A stretch of DNA of 51,629 nucleotides from DTKY01 sp037440765 (GTDB lineage Bacteria; Acidobacteriota; Terriglobia; Bryobacterales; Bryobacteraceae), in the NCBI GenBank assembly GCA_037440765.1, contig JBBITL010000027.1, forward strand, positions 1-51,629. The letters are read 5' to 3'. The position numbers and the translations under genes were made by a program. The notes below the pieces were generated by a model that was given only the letters and a program-made list of their open reading frames with translations, ran no database searches and was not told the DNA's origin. Position 1 is the stretch's first letter; each line of letters opens with the position of its first letter. Below are positions 27,832 through 35,679 of this stretch, piece after piece.

Positions 27832-28944
27832 TCAGTGGGACGGAGGTATGCCCAGAGCTGCCTCCAGCCGGGACAAGGCGCGTGCCTCGGCCGCGCGGCC
27901 TTCCTCCTGGAGCGACCGGCGCAACCTGCCAACCCAGCTCTCGACGGTGCGCCTGTGCTCTTCGGATAGCAGCCTGAACTCCTCGGCCACGCGGCTGGCG
28001 ACCGCCGGCGCGAAGGACTCCTCTGTCCGGGTCAGCAGGCCGAGCACCAGGGGCACGAAGAAGGCCCGGACCTCGTCCTCCGTCTGCAGGAAGGCGCCCA
28101 AGCCGGCGGCCGCGTTCACTATCGGAAGCGTGACGCCCTTGTCCAGGGTGGCCAGGAAATGCGCCTGCACGATGGAGCGGGCTTCCGGATCGAGAAACGC
28201 CAGGTCGGAGCCCCGGAAAAAGTGGGCCTCAAAACACCGGACCACGTACTCGCTCTCGTGCTCCAGCACCTCGACGAAACGGCGTGCTGCCGCGGCCTTG
28301 AGCTCCCCTGGCGCGGCTTCAAACGCGGCGCGGTAGCACTGCTCCAGTCGCAGCAGCGCCTCTTCCGAGTCAGGGTCGCCGAGCCGCGCCGTCTCCAGGT
28401 AGGCCTGCGGGATAAGGTCCAGCAGGAGTCTCTCCAGCCCTGAGCGGCTGACCTTGCCAACCAGGTGGGCCAGGATAGCGGACGCCGAGCGGTCCGAACG
28501 CACCTTGGCCACCACCTGCTCGGCAGTGAGGCGGTAGTGCTCGCGCTTGTGGCTGGAGACTTCGTTGATGACGATCTCCAGCAGCGCCTGCGCTATGCGC
28601 GCGCTGGTCTCGTCCGCCTCGGCCCGCGGGCGAACGCGGGCGGAGGGGCTCAGGTAGTCCTCGTAGGGTTTGAGGAAGCTGGCCAGGTCAACGGTCCTCG
28701 GCGTGAGCACCCGATGCTGGCCACAGACTGCCAGAAGCTCTGGTAAGGAAAGGCGCAGGGCCTCTTCCTCGCCGGTCTTCCCGGAGCAGGCCAGGTAATC
28801 CACCAGCGTGGCCCGGACGAGGCTCCCTGCAATGACGTGCGCCGCTTTCCAGGCCCCGGCCTGCATGCAAGCGAGCAACTCCTGCGAGTCCCGCTCCAGG
28901 CAGGCTCGCATCTCGCCGGAGTCGATGAAGTCGAACGCAGCCAC
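27832..28944 (-). CDS. hypothetical protein with HEPN/DUF4145-like N-terminal region
   Basis: A 370-residue all-alpha protein. No firm family match. Residues about 28-140 follow the layout of HEPN-type helical domains: a WKAAHVIAGSLVRATLVDYL helix, LSLPELLAVC, a short loop YEDYLSP where HEPN proteins usually have RNxxxH, then a long helix SARIAQALLEIVINEV. The RNxxxH ribonuclease motif itself is absent. The C-terminal two thirds are amphipathic helical repeats with a LSEEHRRTVESWVGRLRR ending. It begins 15 bases after the stop of the zinc-ribbon coiled-coil gene on the same strand, so the two products probably act together. Confidence 0.65.
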   Translation of the reverse strand: MAAFDFIDSGEMRACLERDSQELLACMQAGAWKAAHVIAGSLVRATLVDYLACSGKTGEEEALRLSLPELLAVCGQHRVLTPRTVDLASFLKPYEDYLSPSARVRPRAEADETSARIAQALLEIVINEVSSHKREHYRLTAEQVVAKVRSDRSASAILAHLVGKVSRSGLERLLLDLIPQAYLETARLGDPDSEEALLRLEQCYRAAFEAAPGELKAAAARRFVEVLEHESEYVVRCFEAHFFRGSDLAFLDPEARSIVQAHFLATLDKGVTLPIVNAAAGLGAFLQTEDEVRAFFVPLVLGLLTRTEESFAPAVASRVAEEFRLLSEEHRRTVESWVGRLRRSLQEEGRAAEARALSRLEAALGIPPSH

Positions 28945-28959
28945 GCTGGCGCCCCGGTC

Positions 28960-29850
28960 CTAGAGCCCTTCGGGCAGCGGCTTCATCTGGCCCAACCCTG
29001 CCGCGATCTGCTCCAACCGTTGCACGGCCTCCTTCAGTTCCTCCCGGCGCGTCATCTGCTCCTGGGCGGCGGCGTGGAGCGCCCGGATTACCTCGGCTTG
29101 AGCGTCGAGGCGGAGCCGGGCAGCATCCTGACCTCCCTGGATCTCGGCCAATCGCGCGGTGAGATGCCCGCCGGCTTCCCGCTGCGATTCGAGGGCGGCC
29201 GCCAGCGAGTCGGCGCGGGCTTGCGCGGCCGCCTCCTGCTGCGACAACTGCTGCCGCACTTCCGCGTACTGCTCCGACAGGGCTGACAGCCTCCGGTCCT
29301 GCCCGGCCGACTCGGCGCGCAGGCCGGCCAGGTCCGATTGCAGAGCGGCGATCTGTTGCGCTACGCCGGGAAGCGCGGCCAAGCCGGTTTCCAGCCCGGC
29401 CAGCCGGGCGGCAGTGGCGCTCTCCAGTTCCTGTCTCATTGTCCGAAGCAGAGCCAGGAGGTTTCTGCTGATGTCCTGGACCACTTCCTCCTGCCCGGCT
29501 GCGGCCGCCGGCGCCGGTGCGGCCTGCGGAGCGGGAGGCGCTGGTTCTTTCGAGTCCGGCCTCGGCGCGAGGTCCCAAGCGAGGCCTTCGGGAACCGCGA
29601 AAGTGCGCCAACAGGAACGGCACTCGATTCTGGCGCCGGAGCCCTGCGGAGCTTCGCACCTGGCGTCGCCGGAAAGCACCAGCTTGCCGGCGTCGTCCAC
29701 GCCCTGCACTTCCCGGCAAATGGTCCCCTCCGCCAGGTAATTGAATCCATGGGATCCAAGCGGCGGACGGCTGGTCTCAGCAGTCCCATCGTGGCTGCAA
29801 TGAGGGCAGGTCAGTTTGCTGATCGGCACGGTTGCCTCCTCATCTTCCAC
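28960..29850 (-). CDS. zinc-ribbon protein with long coiled coil
   Basis: A 296-residue protein. The N-terminus has two CxxC pairs (CPHCSHDG near residue 15 and CRSCWRTF near 78) that can form a zinc ribbon split by an insert. An Ala/Pro-rich linker follows (about 100-120), then about 160 residues of continuous heptad-like sequence rich in Leu, Ala, Gln and Glu (about 125-290), predicted as a coiled coil. No enzyme motif is visible. It is the first gene of a pair with the HEPN-like protein. A role as a scaffold or RNA/DNA-tethering partner is plausible but unproven. The other long minus-strand frame at 28688-29719 is its shadow. Confidence 0.65.
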   Translation of the reverse strand: MEDEEATVPISKLTCPHCSHDGTAETSRPPLGSHGFNYLAEGTICREVQGVDDAGKLVLSGDARCEAPQGSGARIECRSCWRTFAVPEGLAWDLAPRPDSKEPAPPAPQAAPAPAAAAGQEEVVQDISRNLLALLRTMRQELESATAARLAGLETGLAALPGVAQQIAALQSDLAGLRAESAGQDRRLSALSEQYAEVRQQLSQQEAAAQARADSLAAALESQREAGGHLTARLAEIQGGQDAARLRLDAQAEVIRALHAAAQEQMTRREELKEAVQRLEQIAAGLGQMKPLPEGL

Positions 29851-29904
29851 AGGCAGTGTATCAACCAGTCCCCGGACGGTAAAGGTTACTGGCGGCGAGC
29901 TAAG

Positions 29905-29974
29905 GTCCTGTTTGTACTAGGCTTAGCGCCCAAGTCGGTCTAGTACGAACGCAAGGACAGGCGGGGACGCCTGT
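29905..29974. repeat. two adjacent inverted repeats, possible REP-type element
   Basis: First repeat: GTCCTGTTTGTACTAG (29905-29920) against CTAGTACGAACGCAAGGAC (29940-29958), perfect over the inner GTACTAG/CTAGTAC and outer GTCCT/AGGAC with a few unpaired bases. Second: ACAGGCG (29957-29963), loop GGGA, CGCCTGT (29968-29974), a perfect 7-base stem sharing bases with the first. Both sit in the 254-base gap between the zinc-ribbon and GGDEF-EAL genes, which is otherwise empty. Confidence 0.6.
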
Positions 29975-30041
29975 GCGTCGGGGGGGTTGCTGGTGTCCAG
30001 AGTCAGAAGTCCGCAGGCCAGCAAGCCCGATCCCTCACGGT

Positions 30042-30079
30042 CGCGGTTCTGTGCAACACCTTGAAAACACAGAACCGCG
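30042..30079. repeat. perfect 12-base inverted repeat
   Basis: CGCGGTTCTGTG (30042-30053) is the exact reverse complement of CACAGAACCGCG (30068-30079), with a 14-base spacer. It lies 26 bases beyond the end of the GGDEF-EAL gene at 30105 and could act as its transcription end structure, although no clear T-run follows on the minus strand. Together with 29905-29974 it makes this gap a cluster of three inverted repeats. Confidence 0.6.
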
Positions 30080-30104
30080 CGCGTCACCAAGCGGGCGCAT
30101 TTGT

Positions 30105-32729
30105 TCACTGGCTGGTGGCGAAGAAGGCGCGGTGACGGCCGGGCACCGGTCCGGCTTTGGGCGCCGCCGCCGGGGGGTTAAGAGAGTCCCGCAGCAGTTC
30201 GGTGGCGGCGTCGGGGGCCATCGGCTCTCCGATGAGATAGCCCTGGACCCTGTCGCAGCCCACCGAGCGGAGGGCTTCCAACTGGCGGTGGCTCTCGACG
30301 CCTTCGGCGATCACGCACAACCGCAGGCTGTGCGCCAGGGCCACGATGGCCTTGACGAGCGGCATGGTATTGGGGTCGGAATCCACCTCGCGAAGGAAGG
30401 ACCGGTCGATCTTAAGGGTGTCTATGGGCAGCATCCGGAGGTAGCTGAGCGAAGAGTAGCCTGTTCCGAAGTCGTCGATGGACAGGCCTACGCCGAGCGC
30501 CCGCAGACGCTCCATCTGCCGGACCGACTCCTGGACGTCCCGCATGATGACGCTTTCGGTAAGCTCCAGTTCCAGCAGGGAGGGGTCAAGCCCGATCTCC
30601 CTGAGTACCCCGGCCACCGACTCGACGAAGCCCTTCCGGGTGAACTGCACCACCGAAACGTTGACCGCCACCTTGACATTGGAGCGGCCGTGGCTCAACC
30701 ACAGCGCGCGCTGCCGGCACGCCTCGCGGAGCACCCAGCCACCGATAGGAATAATGAGACCGCTCTCCTCGGCGACAGGAATGAACTGGGCCGGGGGGAT
30801 CAAGCCGAGCTTGGGGTGATTCCAGACCAGGAGCGCCTCCAACCCGGCCAGCCGGCCGTCCAGGTCCGTCTGCGGCTGGTAGCGCAACTGGAACTCACCG
30901 TTATCGAGCGCACGGCGAAGGGCGTTCTCTATCTCGAGCGACTCGATCGCCATGGCGTTGATCTCGGGCAGGAACTGCTGAAAGTTGTTCCGGCCGAGGC
31001 TCTTGGCGCGGTACATGGCGCTGTCGGCGTTGCGCTGCAAGGTGGCGGCATCGCGTCCGTCCCGCGGATAGGTGCTGATTCCGATGCTGGCCGTCACAAA
31101 CAGTTCGTAACCGCTCACGTGGAAGGGCTCGCGGAGGGAATCGAGCAGCTTCTGAGCCACGTTCAGGGCGTACTGAGGATCGCGCAACTCGGTTAGCAGG
31201 ACGGTGAACTCGTCGCCCCCCATGCGGGCCAGGGTGTCCGTCTTGCGCAGGCAACTCTCCAGCTTCCTGGCCACCTGCCGGAGCAGGGCGTCGCCCACGT
31301 CGTGGCCGAGCGTGTCGTTGATCTGCTTGAACCGGTCCAGGTCAATGAACAGGACGGCCACGTGCCAGCCGTGAGCCTTGGCCGGAGCCAGGGCCTGGTG
31401 CAGGCGCTCTTCGAACGTCGCCCGGTTGGGCAGCCCGCTGAGAGCGTCGTGCTGGGCCTGGTGGGCGAGCTTGTCGGTGAGTTGCTTCTGCTCGATGGCG
31501 ATGGCGGCCAGCCGGCCGGCTTTGCCGATCATCTCCAGTTCGGCCTCGGCCGGGTGACGGCTCACGCCGCAGGACAGCGCGAAGGCGCCCAGCACCGCGC
31601 CCGAACCGGAGAGAATCGGCACGCTCCAGTTCGCCCCGAGGTGCGGGCCGGGAAGCAATTCCCGATACCGGTTGCGCAGTCCCGGACCGCCTGACGGATC
31701 GGCACGTGGCTGCCGCAAGGCAAGCAGGGCGTCGCCAGGCAGTTTGGCGCCGGCCGCCGGCTCCAGCCTGCCCTCCCTGAGCAGCAGCACCGTGCAGTGC
31801 AGGCCGGCACACTGGCGCTCCACCAGCTGCGCCAGCACGCCCAGGATCGCCTCCAGCGGTTCATTGCGGGCCAGCAACTCCAGCACCCGGTTACGGTCGC
31901 GCTCCAGGTCCTCGGCCTGCTTGCGGTGGGTCGTCTCGCGCTGCACGGCGACCCAGTGGGTGAAGTCCCCGTCGGCTTCGGTGATGGGCACGAAGTTCAC
32001 GTCAACCCAGTAGGCGGAGCCGTCCTTGCGATAGTTGACCAGCTCCACGCGCGCCGGCTCCCATCCCGTCAGGGCCTGCCGGACCTGGTTCAGTTGGTCC
32101 CGGTCGGTCTGCGGCCCCAGCAGAATGCGCGGTGTCCGGCCCACGGCCTCCTCCGCTGAGTAGCCCGTCATGCGGACGAAGGCTTCGTTCACATACACGA
32201 TCTTGCCGCCCAGATGATCGCCCGGCTTGGCCTCCGCGATGAGGACGGCGTCGTTGGCATTGACCACCACGGACTTCAGCAGGCGAAGGTCCGCCTCCGA
32301 AAGCGGCTGGCGCCCGGCCTGCCGTCCGACCGCGACCACCGCGCAGGGCCGGCCGGATTGAAACAGCAGGCGCGAGGTCACCTCCAGCCGCACTGTTCGT
32401 CCGTCCCGGCGGAGAATGGTGATCTCGTAGGTGCTCCGCGAGCCGCTGCCCAGCGTGTTGGCGGTCATACGCAGCGCCAGCTCGGCGGACTCCGGCGTCA
32501 GAAGGTCGGAGAGCCGCATCCTCAGCACATCCTCCCGCGAATAGCCCGTCAGCGGCTCGACGGCCCTGTTCGCCGAGAGGAAGTTGCCATCCAGGTCGTG
32601 GACGTAGACCATCTCGCTTATGCTGTCCACCAGGTCGCGGCAGGGCTCGGCCGCCAGCGCGTCGCCGCGGCTCAGTTCCGCCCCCGCCAGCGAGAGCTGG
32701 CTGGACAGCACATCGATCAACAGGCCCAC
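30105..32729 (-). CDS. PAS-PAS-GAF-GGDEF-EAL cyclic-di-GMP turnover protein
   Basis: An 874-residue cytoplasmic protein. Order: PAS (about 30-145), second PAS with PAC (about 155-270), GAF (about 275-410), GGDEF (about 425-590) and EAL (about 605-865). The GGDEF motif is intact in ARMGGDEFTVLL, with an RKTD sequence five residues before it in the position of the inhibitory site. The EAL domain keeps EALLVW, DDFGTGYSSLSYL and AEGVES, so both diguanylate cyclase and phosphodiesterase activities are possible. No transmembrane helix is seen; signals likely come through the PAS and GAF domains. It follows the PilZ gene by only 9 bases on the same strand, pairing an enzyme with a c-di-GMP receptor. 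Confidence 0.93.
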   Translation of the reverse strand: MGLLIDVLSSQLSLAGAELSRGDALAAEPCRDLVDSISEMVYVHDLDGNFLSANRAVEPLTGYSREDVLRMRLSDLLTPESAELALRMTANTLGSGSRSTYEITILRRDGRTVRLEVTSRLLFQSGRPCAVVAVGRQAGRQPLSEADLRLLKSVVVNANDAVLIAEAKPGDHLGGKIVYVNEAFVRMTGYSAEEAVGRTPRILLGPQTDRDQLNQVRQALTGWEPARVELVNYRKDGSAYWVDVNFVPITEADGDFTHWVAVQRETTHRKQAEDLERDRNRVLELLARNEPLEAILGVLAQLVERQCAGLHCTVLLLREGRLEPAAGAKLPGDALLALRQPRADPSGGPGLRNRYRELLPGPHLGANWSVPILSGSGAVLGAFALSCGVSRHPAEAELEMIGKAGRLAAIAIEQKQLTDKLAHQAQHDALSGLPNRATFEERLHQALAPAKAHGWHVAVLFIDLDRFKQINDTLGHDVGDALLRQVARKLESCLRKTDTLARMGGDEFTVLLTELRDPQYALNVAQKLLDSLREPFHVSGYELFVTASIGISTYPRDGRDAATLQRNADSAMYRAKSLGRNNFQQFLPEINAMAIESLEIENALRRALDNGEFQLRYQPQTDLDGRLAGLEALLVWNHPKLGLIPPAQFIPVAEESGLIIPIGGWVLREACRQRALWLSHGRSNVKVAVNVSVVQFTRKGFVESVAGVLREIGLDPSLLELELTESVIMRDVQESVRQMERLRALGVGLSIDDFGTGYSSLSYLRMLPIDTLKIDRSFLREVDSDPNTMPLVKAIVALAHSLRLCVIAEGVESHRQLEALRSVGCDRVQGYLIGEPMAPDAATELLRDSLNPPAAAPKAGPVPGRHRAFFATSQ

Positions 32730-32738
32730 GAGGTCTCC

Positions 32739-33146
32739 CTATTGGACCAGGGGGGCGGCTCCGCTGGAGTCGCACCCGGCCTTATCGTCCCGCTCGCGTA
32801 TCACCATCCTGAGAACCTCGAAGGCGAGAGCGGGCGTGTGGTCCTCCGACTCCTCCGATCGAATCACCCGGGCGTTGCATTCCAGCGTTCGCGGAGCGTA
32901 GTTGGCGCTCGGGGGCAGCTCGATCACTACGCGCGCCTGATCGCCGACCTTGGGCAGGACCCCGGGCTTGGTGAGCGCAGGGAAACGGACCAGCATGCCC
33001 GACCGGCTGACATTCGTGGTGGTGCCGCTGAGCGCCTCGGCCGGCGGCGAGTCCGGGGCTACGCTGCACGGCCGCTTGACGGCATGCCGGGTTTCCTGCC
33101 TGCGGTCAATTCCGGCTGACTCCGTTTGTTGGCGCTTACGGGGCAT
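32739..33146 (-). CDS. PilZ domain protein
   Basis: A 135-residue protein made of one PilZ domain, a c-di-GMP receptor. The RxxxR motif is seen in RRQETRHAVKR (about residues 14-24) and the second motif as NVSRSGM (about 45-51), matching D/NxSxxG. It is upstream of the GGDEF-EAL gene in the same operon. The ATG is preceded by TATGCT only 6 bases away (33153-33158), so the mRNA may be leaderless; no Shine-Dalgarno sequence is visible. Confidence 0.88.
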   Translation of the reverse strand: MPRKRQQTESAGIDRRQETRHAVKRPCSVAPDSPPAEALSGTTTNVSRSGMLVRFPALTKPGVLPKVGDQARVVIELPPSANYAPRTLECNARVIRSEESEDHTPALAFEVLRMVIRERDDKAGCDSSGAAPLVQ

Positions 33147-33152
33147 GTATAT

Positions 33153-33180
33153 AGCATAACTGGACTTACGAAGATTACAA
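33153..33180 (-). promoter_or_regulatory. promoter of the pilZ-GGDEF operon
   Basis: On the minus strand TTGTAA (33180-33175) and TATGCT (33158-33153) are separated by 16 bases. A start 7 bases downstream would fall on the A of the PilZ ATG at 33146, so the transcript could be leaderless. Confidence 0.5.
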
Positions 33181-33286
33181 GCACCTTTTTGGGCTGGTAC
33201 GCGCCTCCAGTACGATGCTATCTTCGGTTAACCGGAGCGTCGCTATGCGGTCGCCACCGCAGCCTGTGGAGAGGCGGCCGGGAACT

Positions 33287-33895
33287 TCAGTCCGACGTGG
33301 CGGCCGGAGCTGCCTTGCGGACCAGCGCCACGTCAATGTTTATGCGGACCTCGTCGCTGACCGCCAGGCCGCCGTTGTCCATGACGCGGTGGTAGCTGAC
33401 GCCGAAGTCTTTGCGGTTGATCCGCGCGGTGGCGCTGGCGCCCATCCGGAACGTGGACTGCTGCTGGACCTCGGGCGTCGGCCCGTCCACATCGAGCACC
33501 ACTTCCTTGGTGACGCCGCGCAGCGTCAGGTCGCCCGTCACACGCAGCCGTCCTTCGCCCACCTTCTCGACGCGCCTGGACAGAAATCTGATCGTGGGGT
33601 GATTGTCCACGTCGAAGAAGTCAGCCGAGCGAAGATGCTTGTCGCGGCCGTCATTCCGGGTGTTGACAGAGGCGGCTTCGATGGTCACGTCGATGCGGGC
33701 CTGCCCGGGATTGGCGGGGTCGTAGTCCACGCTGCCGGTGAGCTTGGTGAAAGCTCCGCTGACGTTGGCCACCATCATGTGGCGGACGGTGAAGCCCGCC
33801 GTGGAGTGAGCGCCGTCGATCTGGTACGTGGCCGCCGGGAGTGTCGAGCCAATCGACAGGAGCGCAATGCCGAACACTACTGAGAGTCGCTTCAT
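33287..33895 (-). CDS. YceI family periplasmic protein
   Basis: A 202-residue protein with a signal peptide (about residues 1-21, after which ATYQIDGAHS begins the mature domain). The YceI-type lipocalin-like beta barrel is shown by IDGAHSTAGFTVRHMM, VDYDPANPGQARIDVTIEA, ADFFDVDNHPTIRFLS and the closing RINRKDFGVSYH. Such proteins bind isoprenoids or other hydrophobic molecules in the periplasm. The ATG at 33895 has a GAGGG site upstream; the longer open frame to 34000 is not needed. Confidence 0.93.
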   Translation of the reverse strand: MKRLSVVFGIALLSIGSTLPAATYQIDGAHSTAGFTVRHMMVANVSGAFTKLTGSVDYDPANPGQARIDVTIEAASVNTRNDGRDKHLRSADFFDVDNHPTIRFLSRRVEKVGEGRLRVTGDLTLRGVTKEVVLDVDGPTPEVQQQSTFRMGASATARINRKDFGVSYHRVMDNGGLAVSDEVRINIDVALVRKAAPAATSD

Positions 33896-34010
33896 TGTGT
33901 GCCCTCTGAGACTGAAGAGTTGTCCCTCTATCGGATGCGCGCGGCGGGCCGGAAGATCCATTCCTTGCGATGGGAACGTTGAACAGGCAGCCTCAGGCAC
34001 ATGACGTGGT

Positions 34011-34046
34011 GGACGGCCAGCAGCGCGGCGTTGCCGGCGGCCGTCC
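34011..34046. repeat. inverted repeat downstream of the corrinoid/methyltransferase operon
   Basis: GGACGGCC (34011-34018) pairs perfectly with GGCCGTCC (34039-34046) around a GC-rich 20-base loop. It lies 46 bases past the end of the homocysteine methyltransferase gene. No T-run follows, so it is at best a weak terminator or an mRNA-stabilising structure. Confidence 0.3.
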
Positions 34047-34091
34047 TTCTAACGCGCGACGATATGCGTCTTCCTGCGCCGGATGGCGGCG

Positions 34092-34958
34092 TCAGACCTT
34101 TCGGGCGACGGCGCGGATGAACTCCGGCGTGGTACCGCAACAGCCGCCCACAAAGCTGGCGCCGGCCTCGATGATGGAAGGTATCTGCACGGCGAACTCG
34201 CCGGGGGTGGTCCGGTAGACCGTCCGGCCTTCGGCCAGCTCGGGAATCCCGGCGTTGGGCTTGATCCACAGCGGAAGGTCCGTGGAGGCGCTCATCCGGC
34301 GGCAGATCTGGATGTAGCCGGCCGGCCCCTGGCCGCAGTTGGCGCCAATAATGTCGGCTCCGGCTTCCTCAAGGCCCTGGGCCGCCTGCTCGGGCGTGAC
34401 TCCCATCATGGTGCGGTCCCTGTTCCTGCCGGAGTCGAAGGCCATACAGGCCACCACGGGCAGGCCCGTGCTGCGCGCAGCCTCGACCGCGACCCTGGCT
34501 TCCTCAAGGTCCGCCATGGTTTCCAGAATCAGCGCGTCCGGGCCGGCTCCCGCCAGAGCCTCGAACTGCTCCGTGTAGACGGCCAGCAACTCCTCGCGCG
34601 TGGTCTCGCCGGTTACGAGCAGCTTGCCGGTGGGGCCGGCGGAGGCGAACACGAGGGCGCGTCCGGCGGCGGCGCGCCGCGAGATCTCAACGCCGGCGCG
34701 GTTGATCTCCTCGAGCTTTCCGGCGAGCCCGTACTTATCCAGCGTGAGGCGGTTGGAGCGGAACGTGTTGGTGAGGATCACGCGGCTGCCGGCGTCCACA
34801 TATGCTCTCGGGACAGCCTGGATGCGCTCAGGATGCGTGAGGTTCCAGGCGTCGCCCAGCTCCCCCGGCCCCATGCCGGAGGCCAGCAGCAGGCTGCCCC
34901 AGGCCCCATCGGTTATGACGGGTGCTTCCGAAAGCAGTTCCCCGACCAGGGCCTTCAT
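34092..34958 (-). CDS. homocysteine S-methyltransferase family protein
   Basis: A 288-residue TIM-barrel enzyme corresponding to the homocysteine-binding module of MetH. It shows ITDGAWGSLL at the start, LTNTFRSNR, LETMADLEEA, and the zinc cysteines in GANCGQGP and GGCCGTTPE. It transfers a methyl group from a corrinoid protein (or S-methylmethionine) to homocysteine, giving methionine. Its ATG overlaps the stop of the corrinoid protein gene in ATGA, arguing that the methyl donor is that protein. No pterin, B12 or activation domain is fused to it. The open frame extends upstream to 35162 as an antisense artefact. Confidence 0.9.
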   Translation of the reverse strand: MKALVGELLSEAPVITDGAWGSLLLASGMGPGELGDAWNLTHPERIQAVPRAYVDAGSRVILTNTFRSNRLTLDKYGLAGKLEEINRAGVEISRRAAAGRALVFASAGPTGKLLVTGETTREELLAVYTEQFEALAGAGPDALILETMADLEEARVAVEAARSTGLPVVACMAFDSGRNRDRTMMGVTPEQAAQGLEEAGADIIGANCGQGPAGYIQICRRMSASTDLPLWIKPNAGIPELAEGRTVYRTTPGEFAVQIPSIIEAGASFVGGCCGTTPEFIRAVARKV

Positions 34959-35590
34959 CGGCCGGTGAGCCCCCGCACCAGCTGGACGGCCGCAGTGGCG
35001 TTGGCGCCGTAGCCGTCGGCGCCTATCTCGTTGGCGTACTGCTGTGTTACCGGGGCCCCGCCTATCAGCACGCGGACGCTGTCGCGCACTCCTGCCTGCT
35101 TCAGCGCCTCGATGGTCGTCTTCATCGAAGGCATGGTCACGGTCAGCAGCGCCGACATGCAAACGACGGTCGCGCCGCGCTCCTTGACCGCATGCGCGAA
35201 CTTGTCGGGTCCGACATCCACGCCCAGGTCGATCACTTCGAAGCCGCCGCCTTCGAGCATCGAGGCGACCAGGTTCTTGCCGATATCGTGCAGGTCGCCT
35301 TTCACCGTGCCTATGACGACCCTGCCCGCCGGCTGCGCTCCGCTGGCCGCCAGCCGGGGGCGGAGCAGCTCGAGCGCCCCCTTCATGGCGCGCGCCGAAA
35401 GCAGAAGCTCAGGCACGAAGTACTCCTCGCATTCGAAGCGCCTTCCCACTTCGTCCATGGCGGGCACCATATGATCGGTCACCAGGCTCAGCGCGTCGGT
35501 CTGTTCAGCCAGGGCCTGCTCGGTGAGGGCCACGGCGGCCTTCAGGTCGCCGTCAATGATCGCGGCGCGCAACGCCTTCATGTCAGCCAT
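34955..35590 (-). CDS. corrinoid (B12-binding) methyltransferase partner protein
   Basis: A 211-residue protein with a helical cap (about 1-80) and a Rossmann B12-binding domain (about 90-211). DLHDIGKNLV carries the DxHxxG signature whose His ligates cobalt in the base-off form; SALLTVTMPSMK and IGGAPV complete the cobalamin site. Such proteins shuttle a methyl group between two methyltransferases. It is the first gene of a two-gene minus operon with homocysteine methyltransferase and is divergent from the MetF/pterin genes. GGAGG precedes the ATG at 35590. Confidence 0.92.
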   Translation of the reverse strand: MADMKALRAAIIDGDLKAAVALTEQALAEQTDALSLVTDHMVPAMDEVGRRFECEEYFVPELLLSARAMKGALELLRPRLAASGAQPAGRVVIGTVKGDLHDIGKNLVASMLEGGGFEVIDLGVDVGPDKFAHAVKERGATVVCMSALLTVTMPSMKTTIEALKQAGVRDSVRVLIGGAPVTQQYANEIGADGYGANATAAVQLVRGLTGR

Positions 35591-35679
35591 ATAGCGCTCC
35601 TCCGGCCTCCAACCTTGGGGTCTATCCATCGTAGCAGAAGGCGCGGCGGGCAACTGCGATATTATGGAACACTTCTACA

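Noticed and set aside
28688..29719. 343-residue minus-strand frame overlapping the zinc-ribbon gene
   Set aside because: Same strand but another frame; extremely Arg/Gly-rich, whereas the 28960-29850 frame has CxxC pairs and a regular coiled coil.
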